DNA from: Sphingomonas aurantiaca | Lineage (GTDB): Bacteria; Pseudomonadota; Alphaproteobacteria; Sphingomonadales; Sphingomonadaceae | NCBI RefSeq assembly: GCF_003050705.1 | Contig: NZ_QAOG01000002.1 | Span: forward strand, 124,001 to 188,000 | Direction: 5' to 3' | Length of the DNA stretch: 64,000 bases | Shown: positions 42,208-51,972 of the stretch, piece by piece | How positions within the stretch are numbered: the stretch's first letter is position 1 | Layout: each line of letters begins with the position of its first letter | The notes under the pieces: generated by a model | Told to the model about the DNA's origin: nothing | The model's input: the letters and a program-made list of their open reading frames with translations, nothing else | Databases searched by the model: none | Translations under genes and position numbers: made by a program

Positions 42208-43671
42208 TCAGTCGTCCTGCCAGGTCACCCCGTCGCGCTCGGTCAACGCAATCGCGGCGGAGGGCCCCCAGCTGCCCGATGCATAGCTTTTGGGCTTCAT
42301 CGCGTTCGCCTTCCACCCCTCGCGGATCGCATCGATCCAGGTCCACTGCGCCTCGACCTCGTCGCGGCGCACGAACAGCGTCTGGTCGCCCTCGATCAGG
42401 TCGAGCAGCAGGCGTTCATAGGCGATGCGGCGACGCGAGCCGGCAAACTCGGCATCAAGGCTCAGGTTCAGCGGCACTTCACGCAGGCGGACGCCTTCGC
42501 GGTCGAGCCCCGGCTCCTTCGCCATCACGAGCAGCTGGACATACTCCTCGGGCTGCAGGCGGATGATCAGCATGTTGGGCTGCAACAGCCCACCGCGACC
42601 CGCGAACATCGAATGCGGCACCGCCTTGAACTGGATCGCAATCTCGCTCTGGCGAGTCGCCATGCGCTTGCCGGTGCGCAGGTAGAACGGCACGCCCTGC
42701 CAGCGCCAATTGTCGACATGTGCCTTGATCGCGACGAACGTCTCGGTCGTCGAGGGCTTGCCGAGTTCGTCAGAGTAGCTCTTGACGATCTTCCCGTTCA
42801 CCGCGCCTTCGCCATATTGGCCGGTCACCGTGACATGCGGCGCCTCCTCGGGCTTGATCATCCGCAACGAGCGGAAAACCTTCGACTTCTCGTCGCGAAC
42901 GTCGGTGCCCTCGAACCGCGCAGGCGGCTCCATCGCGATCAGCGCGAGCAGCTGGAGCATGTGGTTCGCGACCATGTCACGCAGCGCACCCGCGGTCTCG
43001 TAATAGCCCGCTCGCTCCTCGAGCCCGACCGTCTCGGAGATCGTGATCTGGACGTTGTCGATCCCCTGCGCATTCCAGACGGGCTCGAAGAACGAGTTGC
43101 CGAAGCGCAGCGCGAGGATGTTCTGGACGGTTTCCTTGCCGAGATAATGATCGATCCGATAGGTCCGGTCCTCGGGGAAGGCCTTGGCTACCGCGTCGTT
43201 GATCTCGCGGCTGGTTGCCAGATCGTACCCGAGCGGCTTTTCGAGACCGACGCGTACAGTTTCGCCAGCGAGGCCGACCTTGCCAAGCCCCTCGATCGCG
43301 GACTCGAACAGCGACGGCGCGGTCGACAGGTAGATGGCTAGGCCGCCCGAAATGTCGCCGATCTTGTCCGCGAGCGGCTGGAAGCTCGCCGGATCGGACA
43401 GGTCGGTCGGCTGGTAATGGATCCGGTCGAGGAACGATCCGATCGCGGCCTCGTCCTTGCGATCGTCCGACAGAAACTCGTCGAGCGCCTTCTTGGCGAA
43501 CGCCCGATAATGCTTGTCGTCATAGTCGTGACGCGCCGCGCCCGTGATCGTCAGTTCGTGGGGCAGCAAACCGTCGGCGTGCAGGCCATACAGCGAGGGC
43601 AGCAGCATGCGCTGTGCGAGATCGCCGGTCGCGCCGAACAGGAGCAGCTTGGCTACGGGATTACGGTGCAT
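42208..43671 (-). CDS. zwf: Glucose-6-phosphate 1-dehydrogenase
   Basis: Oxidises glucose-6-phosphate to 6-phosphogluconolactone with NAD(P)+. It has 487 residues. The N-terminal Rossmann start is LLLFGATGDLAQRMLLPSLY, and the active-site motif RIDHYLGKETVQNILALRFG is intact, with the following FEPVWN. The ATG at 43671 is preceded by AGGAGC. It is first in the Entner-Doudoroff cluster on the minus strand. Confidence 0.98.
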   Translation of the reverse strand: MHRNPVAKLLLFGATGDLAQRMLLPSLYGLHADGLLPHELTITGAARHDYDDKHYRAFAKKALDEFLSDDRKDEAAIGSFLDRIHYQPTDLSDPASFQPLADKIGDISGGLAIYLSTAPSLFESAIEGLGKVGLAGETVRVGLEKPLGYDLATSREINDAVAKAFPEDRTYRIDHYLGKETVQNILALRFGNSFFEPVWNAQGIDNVQITISETVGLEERAGYYETAGALRDMVANHMLQLLALIAMEPPARFEGTDVRDEKSKVFRSLRMIKPEEAPHVTVTGQYGEGAVNGKIVKSYSDELGKPSTTETFVAIKAHVDNWRWQGVPFYLRTGKRMATRQSEIAIQFKAVPHSMFAGRGGLLQPNMLIIRLQPEEYVQLLVMAKEPGLDREGVRLREVPLNLSLDAEFAGSRRRIAYERLLLDLIEGDQTLFVRRDEVEAQWTWIDAIREGWKANAMKPKSYASGSWGPSAAIALTERDGVTWQDD

Positions 43672-43707
43672 GAAAGCTCCTGGAACTAGCCGGTTGGGAC
43701 GCCGGTC

Positions 43708-44631
43708 TTAGAAAACGAGGCCGGCCACGGGATCGACCCCGGCCATGATGTTGAGGTTCTGGACCGCCGCGCCGCCGGCGCCCTTGCCCAGATTGTCGAG
43801 CGTGGCGACCAGCCGTGCATGACCGACGGCGTCGTTGCCGCAAACCCGCAGCGTCAGGCGGTCGGTGCCGGCATTCTCCTCGATATCGATCGCGCCGATA
43901 TCGCCAGCCGCGACCGAAACGAGCGTCGAACCGTCGAACGCAGCGCGCAAGACGTCCTCGATCGCTGCAAGACTGGGTCGGCCCGGTAGCGCGTGGAGAT
44001 GCAGCGGCACCTCGACGACCATGCCGCGATAGGCGTTGGCCACCGCTGGCGCGAAGATCGGCGCGTGGACGAGGCCGGCATGCTGAGTCATCTCGGCAAT
44101 ATGCTTGTGCGCGAGGCCCAGAGCATAGGCGCGGAACGCCGTCGTCGTCCCGCCCGCTTCGAACTCGGCGATCATTGCCTTGCCGCCGCCGGAATAGCCC
44201 GACGTCGCATTGACGCTGAGCGGCAGGTCGGCGGGAAGGAGCTTGGCCGCAACGAGCGGCGCGACGAGCGCAAGGAAGCCGGTCGGATAGCAGCCGGGGT
44301 TTGCGACGCGCATCGCGGTCGCGACCAACTCGGCCTGGCCCGGCAGTTCCGGAAAGCCGTAGGTCCAGCCTGCCGCGACACGGTGCGCGCTGGAGGCGTC
44401 GATCACGCGGGTGCGCGGATTGTCGATCAGCGCGACCGCCTCGCGCGCGGCGTCGTCGGGCAGGCAGAGTATGACGAAATCGGCATCGTTCAGCGCCTCA
44501 CGCCGAGCGGCGGGATCCTTGCGCCGGCCTTCGGCGAGCAGCGCGATCGAAATGTCATCGCGCCCGGCCAGCCGTTCGCGGATTTCGAGACCGGTGGTGC
44601 CGACCGCGCCATCGATGAAGACGCTGGTCAT
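43708..44631 (-). CDS. argC: N-acetyl-gamma-glutamyl-phosphate reductase (short type)
   Basis: Third step of arginine synthesis. It has 307 residues, the shorter ArgC form. The N-terminal VFIDGAVGTTGLEIRERLA binds NADP and the catalytic Cys114 is in ANPGCYPTGFLALV. AGLVHAPIFAPAVANAYRGM is also typical. Its ATG overlaps the stop of the SH3 gene (ATGA), so it is coupled to the marR-SH3 pair upstream. zwf lies beyond it, 36 bases upstream of its end, read in the same direction. Confidence 0.95.
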   Translation of the reverse strand: MTSVFIDGAVGTTGLEIRERLAGRDDISIALLAEGRRKDPAARREALNDADFVILCLPDDAAREAVALIDNPRTRVIDASSAHRVAAGWTYGFPELPGQAELVATAMRVANPGCYPTGFLALVAPLVAAKLLPADLPLSVNATSGYSGGGKAMIAEFEAGGTTTAFRAYALGLAHKHIAEMTQHAGLVHAPIFAPAVANAYRGMVVEVPLHLHALPGRPSLAAIEDVLRAAFDGSTLVSVAAGDIGAIDIEENAGTDRLTLRVCGNDAVGHARLVATLDNLGKGAGGAAVQNLNIMAGVDPVAGLVF

Positions 44632-45050
44632 GCCGAGGCGTCCGGCGCCAGATCGAGCGCTTCGGCTTCGACATAACCGACAAGTCCGCTCGGGCGTGCG
44701 ACACCCCAGGCGGAAACTCCAGCAATCTCCAGTACTTCGAAACTGTCGCCGGGATTGAGGTCGACCATCGTATCGCTCGCTTCATCTCGTCCGCTGCGCA
44801 ACAAAGCTGTGCGCGCGACGGGCCGTATCATCGGCACGGCATAGTGTGGAGCGAATACGTATTCGGCGAGGCGAATGTCGGCGATATCGCGGCGAACCGC
44901 GTGCGTGCGCGGGTCGAGCTGGACCGAACGGCCCGTCAGCGCGAAGCTGGCACGGGCCTTGTCGTCGAACGGCTCAAGCGTGAGCGGCGGTGTGGCCGTT
45001 TGCGCCGGCTGGGGCGGGGCCGTCGCCGATGAATTGCCCGAACTCTTCAA
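44628..45050 (-). CDS. SH3-domain protein of unknown function
   Basis: Bacterial SH3-like protein. The clear domain starts near FDDKARASFALTGRSVQLDP and ends in the SH3b unit (LNPGDSFEVLEIAGVSAWGVARPSGLVGYVEAEAL). No signal peptide or membrane segment is visible. The start is uncertain: the TTG at 45050 gives 140 residues and overlaps the 3' end of the MarR gene by 77 bases. No ATG lies in the right place; a CTG or other rare start further in is possible. It is coupled to argC by an ATGA overlap. SH3b domains in NlpC/P60-like hydrolases bind peptidoglycan, but no catalytic domain is present here. Confidence 0.72.
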   Translation of the reverse strand: MKSSGNSSATAPPQPAQTATPPLTLEPFDDKARASFALTGRSVQLDPRTHAVRRDIADIRLAEYVFAPHYAVPMIRPVARTALLRSGRDEASDTMVDLNPGDSFEVLEIAGVSAWGVARPSGLVGYVEAEALDLAPDASA

Positions 45051-45333
45051 GAAAATCTGCCCCTTCGGTCGTGCGCGCGACGAAGATATTGCGCTTGTCG
45101 CTGTCGTCGCGTTGCCGGCGCAGATAGCCGAGGGCACCCAATCTGTTCAAGGCGCGCGTGACGACCGGCTTCGATACGTTGAGCGCACGGGCCAGCCCGC
45201 GCACGGTATGTGGCCCCGGTTTGAGGTAGACGAGCAGAAGCAGGGCCATCTGACGATTGGTCAAATCGGGTTCGCCCGAGCGGACATAATCCACCAGAGC
45301 GGTCATCCAGGTCGATAAGGTATTGGCTGCCAT
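44974..45333 (-). CDS. MarR family transcriptional regulator
   Basis: Winged-helix DNA-binding regulator. It has 119 residues from the ATG at 45333. The HTH reads VRGLARALNVSKPVVTRALN, followed by the wing LGYLRRQRDDSDKRNIFVART. The N-terminal helix (MAANTLSTWMTALVDYVRSG) and LTNRQMALLLLVYL fit the family. Longer starts at 45387 and 45396 are also open, and none has a clear ribosome binding site. Its 3' end overlaps the SH3 gene. The target is unknown; divergence from secG suggests control of one of the two flanking transcripts. Confidence 0.88.
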   Translation of the reverse strand: MAANTLSTWMTALVDYVRSGEPDLTNRQMALLLLVYLKPGPHTVRGLARALNVSKPVVTRALNRLGALGYLRRQRDDSDKRNIFVARTTEGADFLEEFGQFIGDGPAPAGANGHTAAHA

Positions 45334-45541
45334 TGATGCCACAGCGTTGATCCGCCATCTGAATTTATATGCACGATACCCAGTCATGAGCGTCATTACG
45401 GGTTCATAACGCCCGCCTGCGCGGCTTGTTTCCGTAGTTTTAAGGGGGGGATGCGATATGCGGTGTCCGGGTTGCGGTTGATCGTAGCCGCAGCCTCGAC
45501 TATGTGCGCGCCTTCGCAAAAGTTCCGGGGTTTTCCGCGCA

Positions 45542-45940
45542 ATGTTCGCCTTTCTGCTCGTCATCCACGCGATCATCGCGGCCGCCCTCGTCACGGTGAT
45601 CCTCATGCAGCGGTCGGAAGGCGGCGGTCTGGGCATGGGCGGCAGCCCGTCCGGCCTTATGTCGGCCCGCGGTGCCGCCGATTTCCTGACCCGCGCGACC
45701 GGCGTTCTTGCGACAATGTTCGTGCTGTTCTCGATCCTGCTCGCCGTCCTCGCGGCGAATCACCGCACCACGACGATCGATACCTCGCTCGCGCGTACCC
45801 CGGCAGCGGCCGCGACGACGGTTCCGACCGCACAGCCCAAGGGTGATGCGGCACCGTTCGCCGGTGGCGCAGAAAACGCCGGCGCTCCGGCGGCGGCAAC
45901 GGCACCTGCCGACAACGGCGCGGTCCCACTCGCCCGATAA
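45542..45940 (+). CDS. secG: Preprotein translocase subunit SecG
   Basis: Inner-membrane subunit of the SecYEG channel. It has 132 residues: two membrane helices (MFAFLLVIHAIIAAALVTVI and ATMFVLFSILLAVLA) joined by the conserved LMQRSEGGGLGMGGSP-type loop. A long Ala/Thr/Pro-rich C-terminal tail (about 75-132) has no family match, common in alphaproteobacteria. It precedes pyrG by 85 bases, an arrangement seen in many sphingomonads. Confidence 0.96.
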   Translation: MFAFLLVIHAIIAAALVTVILMQRSEGGGLGMGGSPSGLMSARGAADFLTRATGVLATMFVLFSILLAVLAANHRTTTIDTSLARTPAAAATTVPTAQPKGDAAPFAGGAENAGAPAAATAPADNGAVPLAR

Positions 45941-46025
45941 ACACTCCATTCGCCGATAATTAGCCCCTGCGTGAACCGCGGGGCTCTTGTCGTTCGTCCC
46001 CAACACACGCTACGAGACTCTTCCC

Positions 46026-47660
46026 ATGGCTCGGTACATTTTCATCACCGGGGGCGTGGTTTCGTCGCTCGGTAAAGGTCTCATGGCGGCATCGCTTGCC
46101 GCTCTCCTCCAGGCACGCGGCTACAGCGTCAGGATCCGGAAGTTCGATCCGTATCTGAACGTCGATCCCGGCACGATGTCGCCCTATCAGCATGGCGAGG
46201 TCTACGTCACCGACGACGGCGCCGAGACCGATCTCGATCTCGGCCATTACGAGCGCTTCACCGGCGTTCCGTCGCGTCAGTCGGACAACGTCACCTCGGG
46301 GCGCATCTATCAGCAGATCATCGCCCGCGAGCGGCGCGGCGACTATCTCGGCGCGACCGTGCAGGTCATCCCGCACGTCACCGACGCGATCAAGGCGTTC
46401 GCGCGGGCGGAGACCGACGATCTCGATTTCGTGCTGTGCGAGATCGGCGGCACCGTCGGCGATATCGAATCGCTGCCGTTCATCGAGGCGATTCGTCAGC
46501 TGAAGAACGAGGAGGGTCGCGGCAAGGCGATCAGCATCCACGTGACGCTGGTGCCTTACATCGCCGCTGCCGGCGAGCTGAAGACCAAGCCGACCCAGCA
46601 TTCGGTCCGCGAGCTCGCAGCACTCGGCGTCCAGCCAGACGTGCTGGTATGCCGTTGCGAGCACCCGCTGCCGCCGTCGGAGCGCGCCAAGATCGCGCTA
46701 TTTTGCAACGTGCCCGCCAGCGCGGTCATCCCCGCGCTCGACGCGAAGAGCATCTATGCGGTGCCACTCCAGTATCACGGCGAAGGCCTCGACATCGAAG
46801 TGCTGCGCGCGTTCGGGATCGAACCCGCCGAGGCGCCCGATTTGTCGCGCTGGACCGAGATCATGGACCGGCTGACCAACCCGCAGGGTGAGGTCACGAT
46901 CGGCGTGGTCGGCAAATATGTCGGCCTGCAGGACGCGTACAAGTCGCTCAACGAGGCGCTGGTACATGGCGGCATCGCCAACCGCGTAAAGGTCAACGTC
47001 CGCTGGATCGACGCCGAGCTGTTCGAGAATGCCGAAAGCGACATCGCCGGCCAGTTGGAGCCGTGTGACGCGATCCTCGTGCCCGGCGCGTTCGGCGAGC
47101 GTGGCGCAGAGGGCAAGATCGCCTCGGTCAAGTTCGCCCGCGAGCGGAAAATTCCGTATTTCGGAATCTGCTTCGGCATGCAGATGGCGTGCGTCGAGGG
47201 TGCGCGACATCTCGGCGGCGTTGCCGATGCCTCGTCGACCGAATTCGGTCCGACCGAGCAGCCGGTGGTCGGCATGATCACCGAGTGGATGGGTCGCGAA
47301 GGCCTCGAAACGCGCGCGGCCGAGGGCGACATGGGCGGCACGATGCGACTCGGTGCGTATGACGCGACGCTCGACGGCAACAGCGTCGTCGCGTCGATCT
47401 ATGGCGGGACCGATATCTCGGAGCGTCATCGTCACCGCTACGAAGTGAACACCGGGTATAAGGCAGCGCTTGAGCAGGGCGGCCTCGTCTTCTCGGGCAT
47501 GTCGCCCGACGGCACGCTGCCCGAGATCGTCGAGCGTCCCGATCATCCCTGGTTCGTCGGCGTCCAGTTTCATCCGGAGTTAAAGTCGAAGCCGTTCGAC
47601 CCGCACCCGCTGTTCGCCAGCTTCATCGAAGCCGCGGTCAAGCAGAGCCGCCTGGTCTGA
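46026..47660 (+). CDS. pyrG: CTP synthase
   Basis: Makes CTP from UTP with glutamine as amino donor. It has 544 residues from the ATG at 46026. The synthetase domain opens with [20 protein letters not shown]; the glutaminase domain has the nucleophile Cys382 in [11 protein letters not shown] and [12 protein letters not shown] near the end. The extra 13 codons upstream are not conserved. It is followed by a short hairpin at about 47665. Confidence 0.98.
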   Translation: MARYIFITGGVVSSLGKGLMAASLAALLQARGYSVRIRKFDPYLNVDPGTMSPYQHGEVYVTDDGAETDLDLGHYERFTGVPSRQSDNVTSGRIYQQIIARERRGDYLGATVQVIPHVTDAIKAFARAETDDLDFVLCEIGGTVGDIESLPFIEAIRQLKNEEGRGKAISIHVTLVPYIAAAGELKTKPTQHSVRELAALGVQPDVLVCRCEHPLPPSERAKIALFCNVPASAVIPALDAKSIYAVPLQYHGEGLDIEVLRAFGIEPAEAPDLSRWTEIMDRLTNPQGEVTIGVVGKYVGLQDAYKSLNEALVHGGIANRVKVNVRWIDAELFENAESDIAGQLEPCDAILVPGAFGERGAEGKIASVKFARERKIPYFGICFGMQMACVEGARHLGGVADASSTEFGPTEQPVVGMITEWMGREGLETRAAEGDMGGTMRLGAYDATLDGNSVVASIYGGTDISERHRHRYEVNTGYKAALEQGGLVFSGMSPDGTLPEIVERPDHPWFVGVQFHPELKSKPFDPHPLFASFIEAAVKQSRLV

Positions 47661-47664
47661 TTTC

Positions 47665-47688
47665 CCTCTCCCGGCGGGAGAGGGGGCG
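47665..47688. terminator. Hairpin after pyrG
   Basis: CCCTCTCCCGGCGGGAGAGGG is a 9-bp palindromic stem a few bases after the pyrG stop, with no T-run. The remaining bases to 47916 include a short CCCCGCCTCCGCGGGGATGA palindrome and no gene that I can support. Confidence 0.55.
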
Positions 47689-47916
47689 TGGGCTATTGCT
47701 CGCGATCGTCAATCCCGCGGGACGGGCACCCATAATAGCTGACCTCCGTGTCTGTGGATCCCCGCCTCCGCGGGGATGACTGACCACCGGTTACGGCAGC
47801 CGACGTTCGAGCCGACGAAGCCGCGAAGTCCGGCTTTGCCGGACCCAAGACACGGCCACATTGAATCCCCCCTGAATTACTGGACATTACGCCCCAGGGT
47901 TCAGGGGAAATACTCG

Positions 47917-50340
47917 ATGTCGCTTACGCTCGCGCTGCTGTTGGCTGGTCAGGCCGCCACCGTTCCATCGCCCTCCACTCCGCCTACTGCGCCGCAAGCC
48001 CCGGTCGATGAGCAGGCGCGCGGGCGGCTCGGCAACCAGCAGCAGGGTGGGGGCGATGTCGTCGTTACCGCGCGCCGCCGCGCCGAGACGATCCAGACGG
48101 TGCCGATCGCGATGTCGGTGATCGGCGGCACCGCGCTCGCGGAGACGGGGGCGTACAACGTTAGCCGGCTCACGCAGCTTCAGCCGACGCTGCAATTCTA
48201 TTCCACCAATCCGCGCAACTCGGCCGCGAACATCCGCGGGCTCGGCGCGCCGTTCGGCCTGACCAACGACGGGATCGAGCAGGGCGTCGGCATCTATGTC
48301 GACCAGGTCTATTACAGCCGCATCGCCTCGGCGACGTTCGACTTCACCGATACCGAGCGGATCGAAGTGCTGCGCGGCCCCCAGGGAACGCTGTACGGCA
48401 AGAACACCACCGCGGGTGCGATCAACATCAGCACGCGCAAGCCCAGCTTCACGCCCGAGGCGCGGGTCGAACTGACCGGGGGCAATTATGATTTCTTCCA
48501 GGGTAAGGCGTCGGTGTCGGGCCCGCTGGTCGACGACAAGGTCGCGATCCGGCTGTCGACGTCGATCACGACCCGGCGCGGCACGATCTACAACGTCCGC
48601 ACCGGCGAGCATCTCAACAGCCAGGACAATCTCGGCTTCCGGGGCTCGATGCTGTGGCAGGCGGCCCCCAATCTCGATCTGACGCTGTACGCCGATTACA
48701 GCCGCCAGAATCCCGATTGCTGCGTCCAATATTACGTCCGCACGGGCGCGACGCAGCGGCCGACCAACCGGCAATATGCCGCGCTCGCTGCCGCCCAAGG
48801 CTATGCCGTTCCGTCGACCAACGCGTTCGACCGCGTGACCGACGTCGACACCCCGCTTCAGGCCAAGCAGGAGCTGGGCGGCCTGTCGCTGCTCGCCAAT
48901 TGGGATATCGGCGCGTCGACGATCACGTCGGTCAGCGCGTTCCGGTTCTGGCATTGGGATCCGTCGAACGATCGCGACTTTACCGGCCTGCCGATCACCA
49001 CCGTGTCCGCCAACCCGTCGCAGCAGAGCCAGTATAGCCAGGAACTGCGGATCGCCTCGAACGGGAAGCACACACTCGATTACGTGCTCGGCGCGTTTTA
49101 TTTCTACCAGACGATCGATACGCAGGGCCTGCAGGTCCAGGGGTCGGCCGCGAGCGCGTTCCTGCTCAATCCGACCAGCGCGGGCGGGCGTAATCCGGCG
49201 ACGCTGAACGGGCTGACCGCGCGCAACACGATCGGGTTCACCAACACGAGCGCCGCGTTGTTCGGCAAGCTGACCTGGAACGTCAGCGACCGGCTCCAGA
49301 TCGTGCCGGGGCTGCGGTTGAACTACGACAAGAAGAAGGGCGATTACGTCTCCGTCGTCACCAACGGCACCGGCACCGCGCTGACCGCGGATCAGCGCGG
49401 CGTGTTGGCGCCGCAGAGCTACCAGCCCGATTTCGACAATTGGAACCTGTCTGGCGATATAACCGCCGCCTACACGGTGACGTCCGACATCCACGCCTAT
49501 GCGACCTATGCGCGCAGCTACAAATCGGGCGGGATCAACCTGTCGGGCCTCCCGCTCGACGGCGCCAGCAACCCGATCCTGTCCGCGGCGACCGTGAAGC
49601 CCGAAAAGGTCAATCATTACGAGCTTGGCCTGAAGACGCAGCTCGCCGACCGTCGCATCACGCTCAATCTCGCGGCGTTCTGGACCGAGATCAGCGATTA
49701 TCAGGCGACCGTCACCAACGGCCAGCTCGGCGTGCTGCGCGGCTATCTCGCCAATGCCGGCAAGGTCCGGACGCGGGGGCTCGAATTCGATTCGGCCTTC
49801 CGCCCGTCGTCGCGGTTCAGCGTCTATGCCAACGGCGCCTATACCGATGCGAAATACGTAAAGTTCGTCGATGCGCCATGCCCGCCGGAGCTGTCCGGCG
49901 GCACGACCGCGACCGCAGGCCAGACGCCCAGCGCGCCCGGGACCGCCGGCGGGATCAGCCCGCAGAATTGCGACATTTCCGGGCAACGCCTGCCCGGCGT
50001 GTCGAAATGGGCGTTCTCCTATGGCGCGGAATATGATCTCCCCGCGCGGATCGCCGGGCTCGAGGGGCAGGTCTATCTCGGCTATGACGGCAGCTACCGG
50101 TCGACCTTCTCGTCCAACCCGTCGCGCTCGGCCTATACCGATATCAACGGCTATGCGCTCAGCAACTTCCGCCTCGGGTTCAAGGCGAAGGACAGCTGGA
50201 ACGTCTTCGGCTGGCTGCGCAACGCGTTCGATGAGAAGTATTACGAGGTGCTCGCGCTCCAGTCCGGCAGCACCGGGCTCGTCGTCGGCCAGCCGGGTGA
50301 TCCGCGGACCTATGGCCTCACCGTCTCGCGATCATTCTGA
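47917..50340 (+). CDS. TonB-dependent outer-membrane receptor
   Basis: Outer-membrane beta-barrel importer, 807 residues from the ATG at 47917 with AGGGGAA upstream; an extension of 47 codons is open but lacks signal character. A signal-like start (MSLTLALLLAGQAATVPS) is followed by a Gln/Pro-rich region and the plug domain DVVVTARRRAETIQTVPIAM. Plug motifs are NIRGLGAPFG, IYVDQVYYSR and the conserved IEVLRGPQGTLYGKNTTAGAI. The barrel has many aromatic-rich strands and ends in VSRSF with the terminal Phe needed for outer-membrane insertion. The substrate is not readable from sequence; no iron-type or vitamin genes adjoin it. Confidence 0.93.
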   Translation: MSLTLALLLAGQAATVPSPSTPPTAPQAPVDEQARGRLGNQQQGGGDVVVTARRRAETIQTVPIAMSVIGGTALAETGAYNVSRLTQLQPTLQFYSTNPRNSAANIRGLGAPFGLTNDGIEQGVGIYVDQVYYSRIASATFDFTDTERIEVLRGPQGTLYGKNTTAGAINISTRKPSFTPEARVELTGGNYDFFQGKASVSGPLVDDKVAIRLSTSITTRRGTIYNVRTGEHLNSQDNLGFRGSMLWQAAPNLDLTLYADYSRQNPDCCVQYYVRTGATQRPTNRQYAALAAAQGYAVPSTNAFDRVTDVDTPLQAKQELGGLSLLANWDIGASTITSVSAFRFWHWDPSNDRDFTGLPITTVSANPSQQSQYSQELRIASNGKHTLDYVLGAFYFYQTIDTQGLQVQGSAASAFLLNPTSAGGRNPATLNGLTARNTIGFTNTSAALFGKLTWNVSDRLQIVPGLRLNYDKKKGDYVSVVTNGTGTALTADQRGVLAPQSYQPDFDNWNLSGDITAAYTVTSDIHAYATYARSYKSGGINLSGLPLDGASNPILSAATVKPEKVNHYELGLKTQLADRRITLNLAAFWTEISDYQATVTNGQLGVLRGYLANAGKVRTRGLEFDSAFRPSSRFSVYANGAYTDAKYVKFVDAPCPPELSGGTTATAGQTPSAPGTAGGISPQNCDISGQRLPGVSKWAFSYGAEYDLPARIAGLEGQVYLGYDGSYRSTFSSNPSRSAYTDINGYALSNFRLGFKAKDSWNVFGWLRNAFDEKYYEVLALQSGSTGLVVGQPGDPRTYGLTVSRSF

Positions 50341-50544
50341 TCGTCACGACGCGTTCAGGTTTGACGGTCTATAAAGCAGGATACGGCCCGGAGAGGCATC
50401 GCAGTCGGAAGCTCCCGATGTCTCTCCGGTTCGCGTCGCGCGGAGGCTGCAAGAGGCCTCCCGAGCCATCCCCTTGCGCACACCCGCTGCGAAGCGCAGT
50501 CTGCCGACCCGAGGCAAACACGCCGGGACAACAGGGGTGGCCGC

Positions 50545-50979
50545 ATGTTCTTCGTACGACAGGGGCCCTTGTGGTTTCGGATGACCACCGGCGTCCTCGT
50601 CGCCTGGGGCCTTATCGGCTGCTTCATGTGTCTCCAGCAGGTCCGGCTCGGTGCCGACGCGATGGGCCATGCGACCACCTACGACCGTGCGCTCTACGCC
50701 GCGCTGCCGGGCTGGTATGATCCGCTGTTCGCGGTCGTGGTCCTGACCGGCCTGATCGGCGCGGTCCTGCTGTTCATGCGCCGTGCCAGCGCCCGCCCTT
50801 TCCTGATCGCATCGCTGGTCGCGATGATCGTGCAGTTCGGCTGGCTGTTCGCCTCGACCGACATCGTCGCGCACAAGGGAGCCAGCGAGACGCTCGTCTT
50901 CCCGATCGTGATCGTTGCCGTCGCCGCCTTTACGCTCTGGCTCGTTGGCCACGCCCGGCAAAAGGGCTGGGCGGTTTGA
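50545..50979 (+). CDS. Small four-helix membrane protein (sphingomonad 'sugar transporter'-like)
   Basis: An integral membrane protein of 144 residues from the ATG at 50545 (or 132 from 50581). It has four hydrophobic segments: VLVAWGLIGCFMCL, AVVVLTGLIGAVLLFM, FLIASLVAMIVQFGWLF and VFPIVIVAVAAFTLWL. YDRALYAALPGWYDPLFAV between helices one and two resembles a widespread sphingomonad family often labelled sugar transporter without experimental support. The gap 50341-50544 before it holds no supported feature. panB follows 63 bases later, in the same direction. Confidence 0.75.
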   Translation: MFFVRQGPLWFRMTTGVLVAWGLIGCFMCLQQVRLGADAMGHATTYDRALYAALPGWYDPLFAVVVLTGLIGAVLLFMRRASARPFLIASLVAMIVQFGWLFASTDIVAHKGASETLVFPIVIVAVAAFTLWLVGHARQKGWAV

Positions 50980-51042
50980 CCCGCGCTAGACTGAACCGGG
51001 TTAGGCTGGGCGAGACGCGGCACTGGCGCTACTAGCGGTCGC

Positions 51043-51903
51043 ATGTCCACGACCTACACCCTCGACACCGCGACGAGTCGCGCGAACCCGACGCCGGCGC
51101 CGCTCAAGCGCCTGACGATCCCCGCGATCCGACGGCAGAAGGGCAAGACGCCGCTCGTCATGCTTACCGCCTACACCGTGCGGACCGCGCAGCTGCTCGA
51201 TCCGCACTGCGACATGCTGCTCGTCGGCGACAGCCTGGGCCAGGTGGTTTACGGCCTGCCGTCGACCGTCCCCGTCACGCTCGAGATGATGGCCGCACAC
51301 GGCGCGGCGGTGGTCCGCGGCAGCTATCACGCGGTGGTCGTTATCGACATGCCGTTCGGCAGCTACGAGGCGTCGCCCGAAAAGGCGTTCGAAAGCGCGG
51401 CATGGTTGCTGAAACAGACCGGCGCGGCGGCGGTAAAGCTCGAGGGCGGCACCGCGATGGCGCCGACCGTCAAGTTCCTCACCGAGCGCGGGATTCCGGT
51501 GATGGGGCATGTCGGTCTCACTCCGCAGGCGGTGAACGTGCTCGGCGGCTATGGCGCGCGTGGTCGCACGCCCGAGGAAGCGGCCAAGATCGTCGCCGAC
51601 GCGCAGAGCATCGCCGAAGCCGGCGCCTTCGCGCTGGTGATCGAGGGCGTGGTCGAGCCGATCGCGATCGAGATCACCACCACGATCGCCTGCCCGACGA
51701 TCGGCATCGGTGCGTCGGCGCAGTGCGACGGGCAGGTGCTCGTCGCCGAAGACATGCTTGGGATGTTCGAGCGTACTGCCAAGTTCGTGAAGCGCTTTGC
51801 CGATATTGCAGAAACCATCGCGTCGGCTGCGCAGACCTATGCCGAGGACGTCCGCACCCGGGCATTTCCGGGACCTGAGCAGGTCTACGCCCCCAAGGAT
51901 TGA
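51043..51903 (+). CDS. panB: 3-methyl-2-oxobutanoate hydroxymethyltransferase
   Basis: First step of pantothenate synthesis, making ketopantoate from 2-oxoisovalerate, a product of the ilvD step. It has 286 residues. Motifs are [49 protein letters not shown] and [16 protein letters not shown]. The N-terminal ~20 residues are an extension of low conservation. The TPR gene follows 69 bases later. Confidence 0.97.
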   Translation: MSTTYTLDTATSRANPTPAPLKRLTIPAIRRQKGKTPLVMLTAYTVRTAQLLDPHCDMLLVGDSLGQVVYGLPSTVPVTLEMMAAHGAAVVRGSYHAVVVIDMPFGSYEASPEKAFESAAWLLKQTGAAAVKLEGGTAMAPTVKFLTERGIPVMGHVGLTPQAVNVLGGYGARGRTPEEAAKIVADAQSIAEAGAFALVIEGVVEPIAIEITTTIACPTIGIGASAQCDGQVLVAEDMLGMFERTAKFVKRFADIAETIASAAQTYAEDVRTRAFPGPEQVYAPKD

Positions 51904-51972
51904 TCCGCTTCCGTTTCGGTCCCGGCGCGGCTAAGGTCCGCGCCGTCCATCCCCAATATTCCGGAGCTGTCC

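Noticed and set aside
47887-49986. 699-codon minus-strand frame opposite the TonB receptor
   Set aside because: The receptor has plug motifs and a terminal Phe. The antisense frame is a GC-rich shadow.
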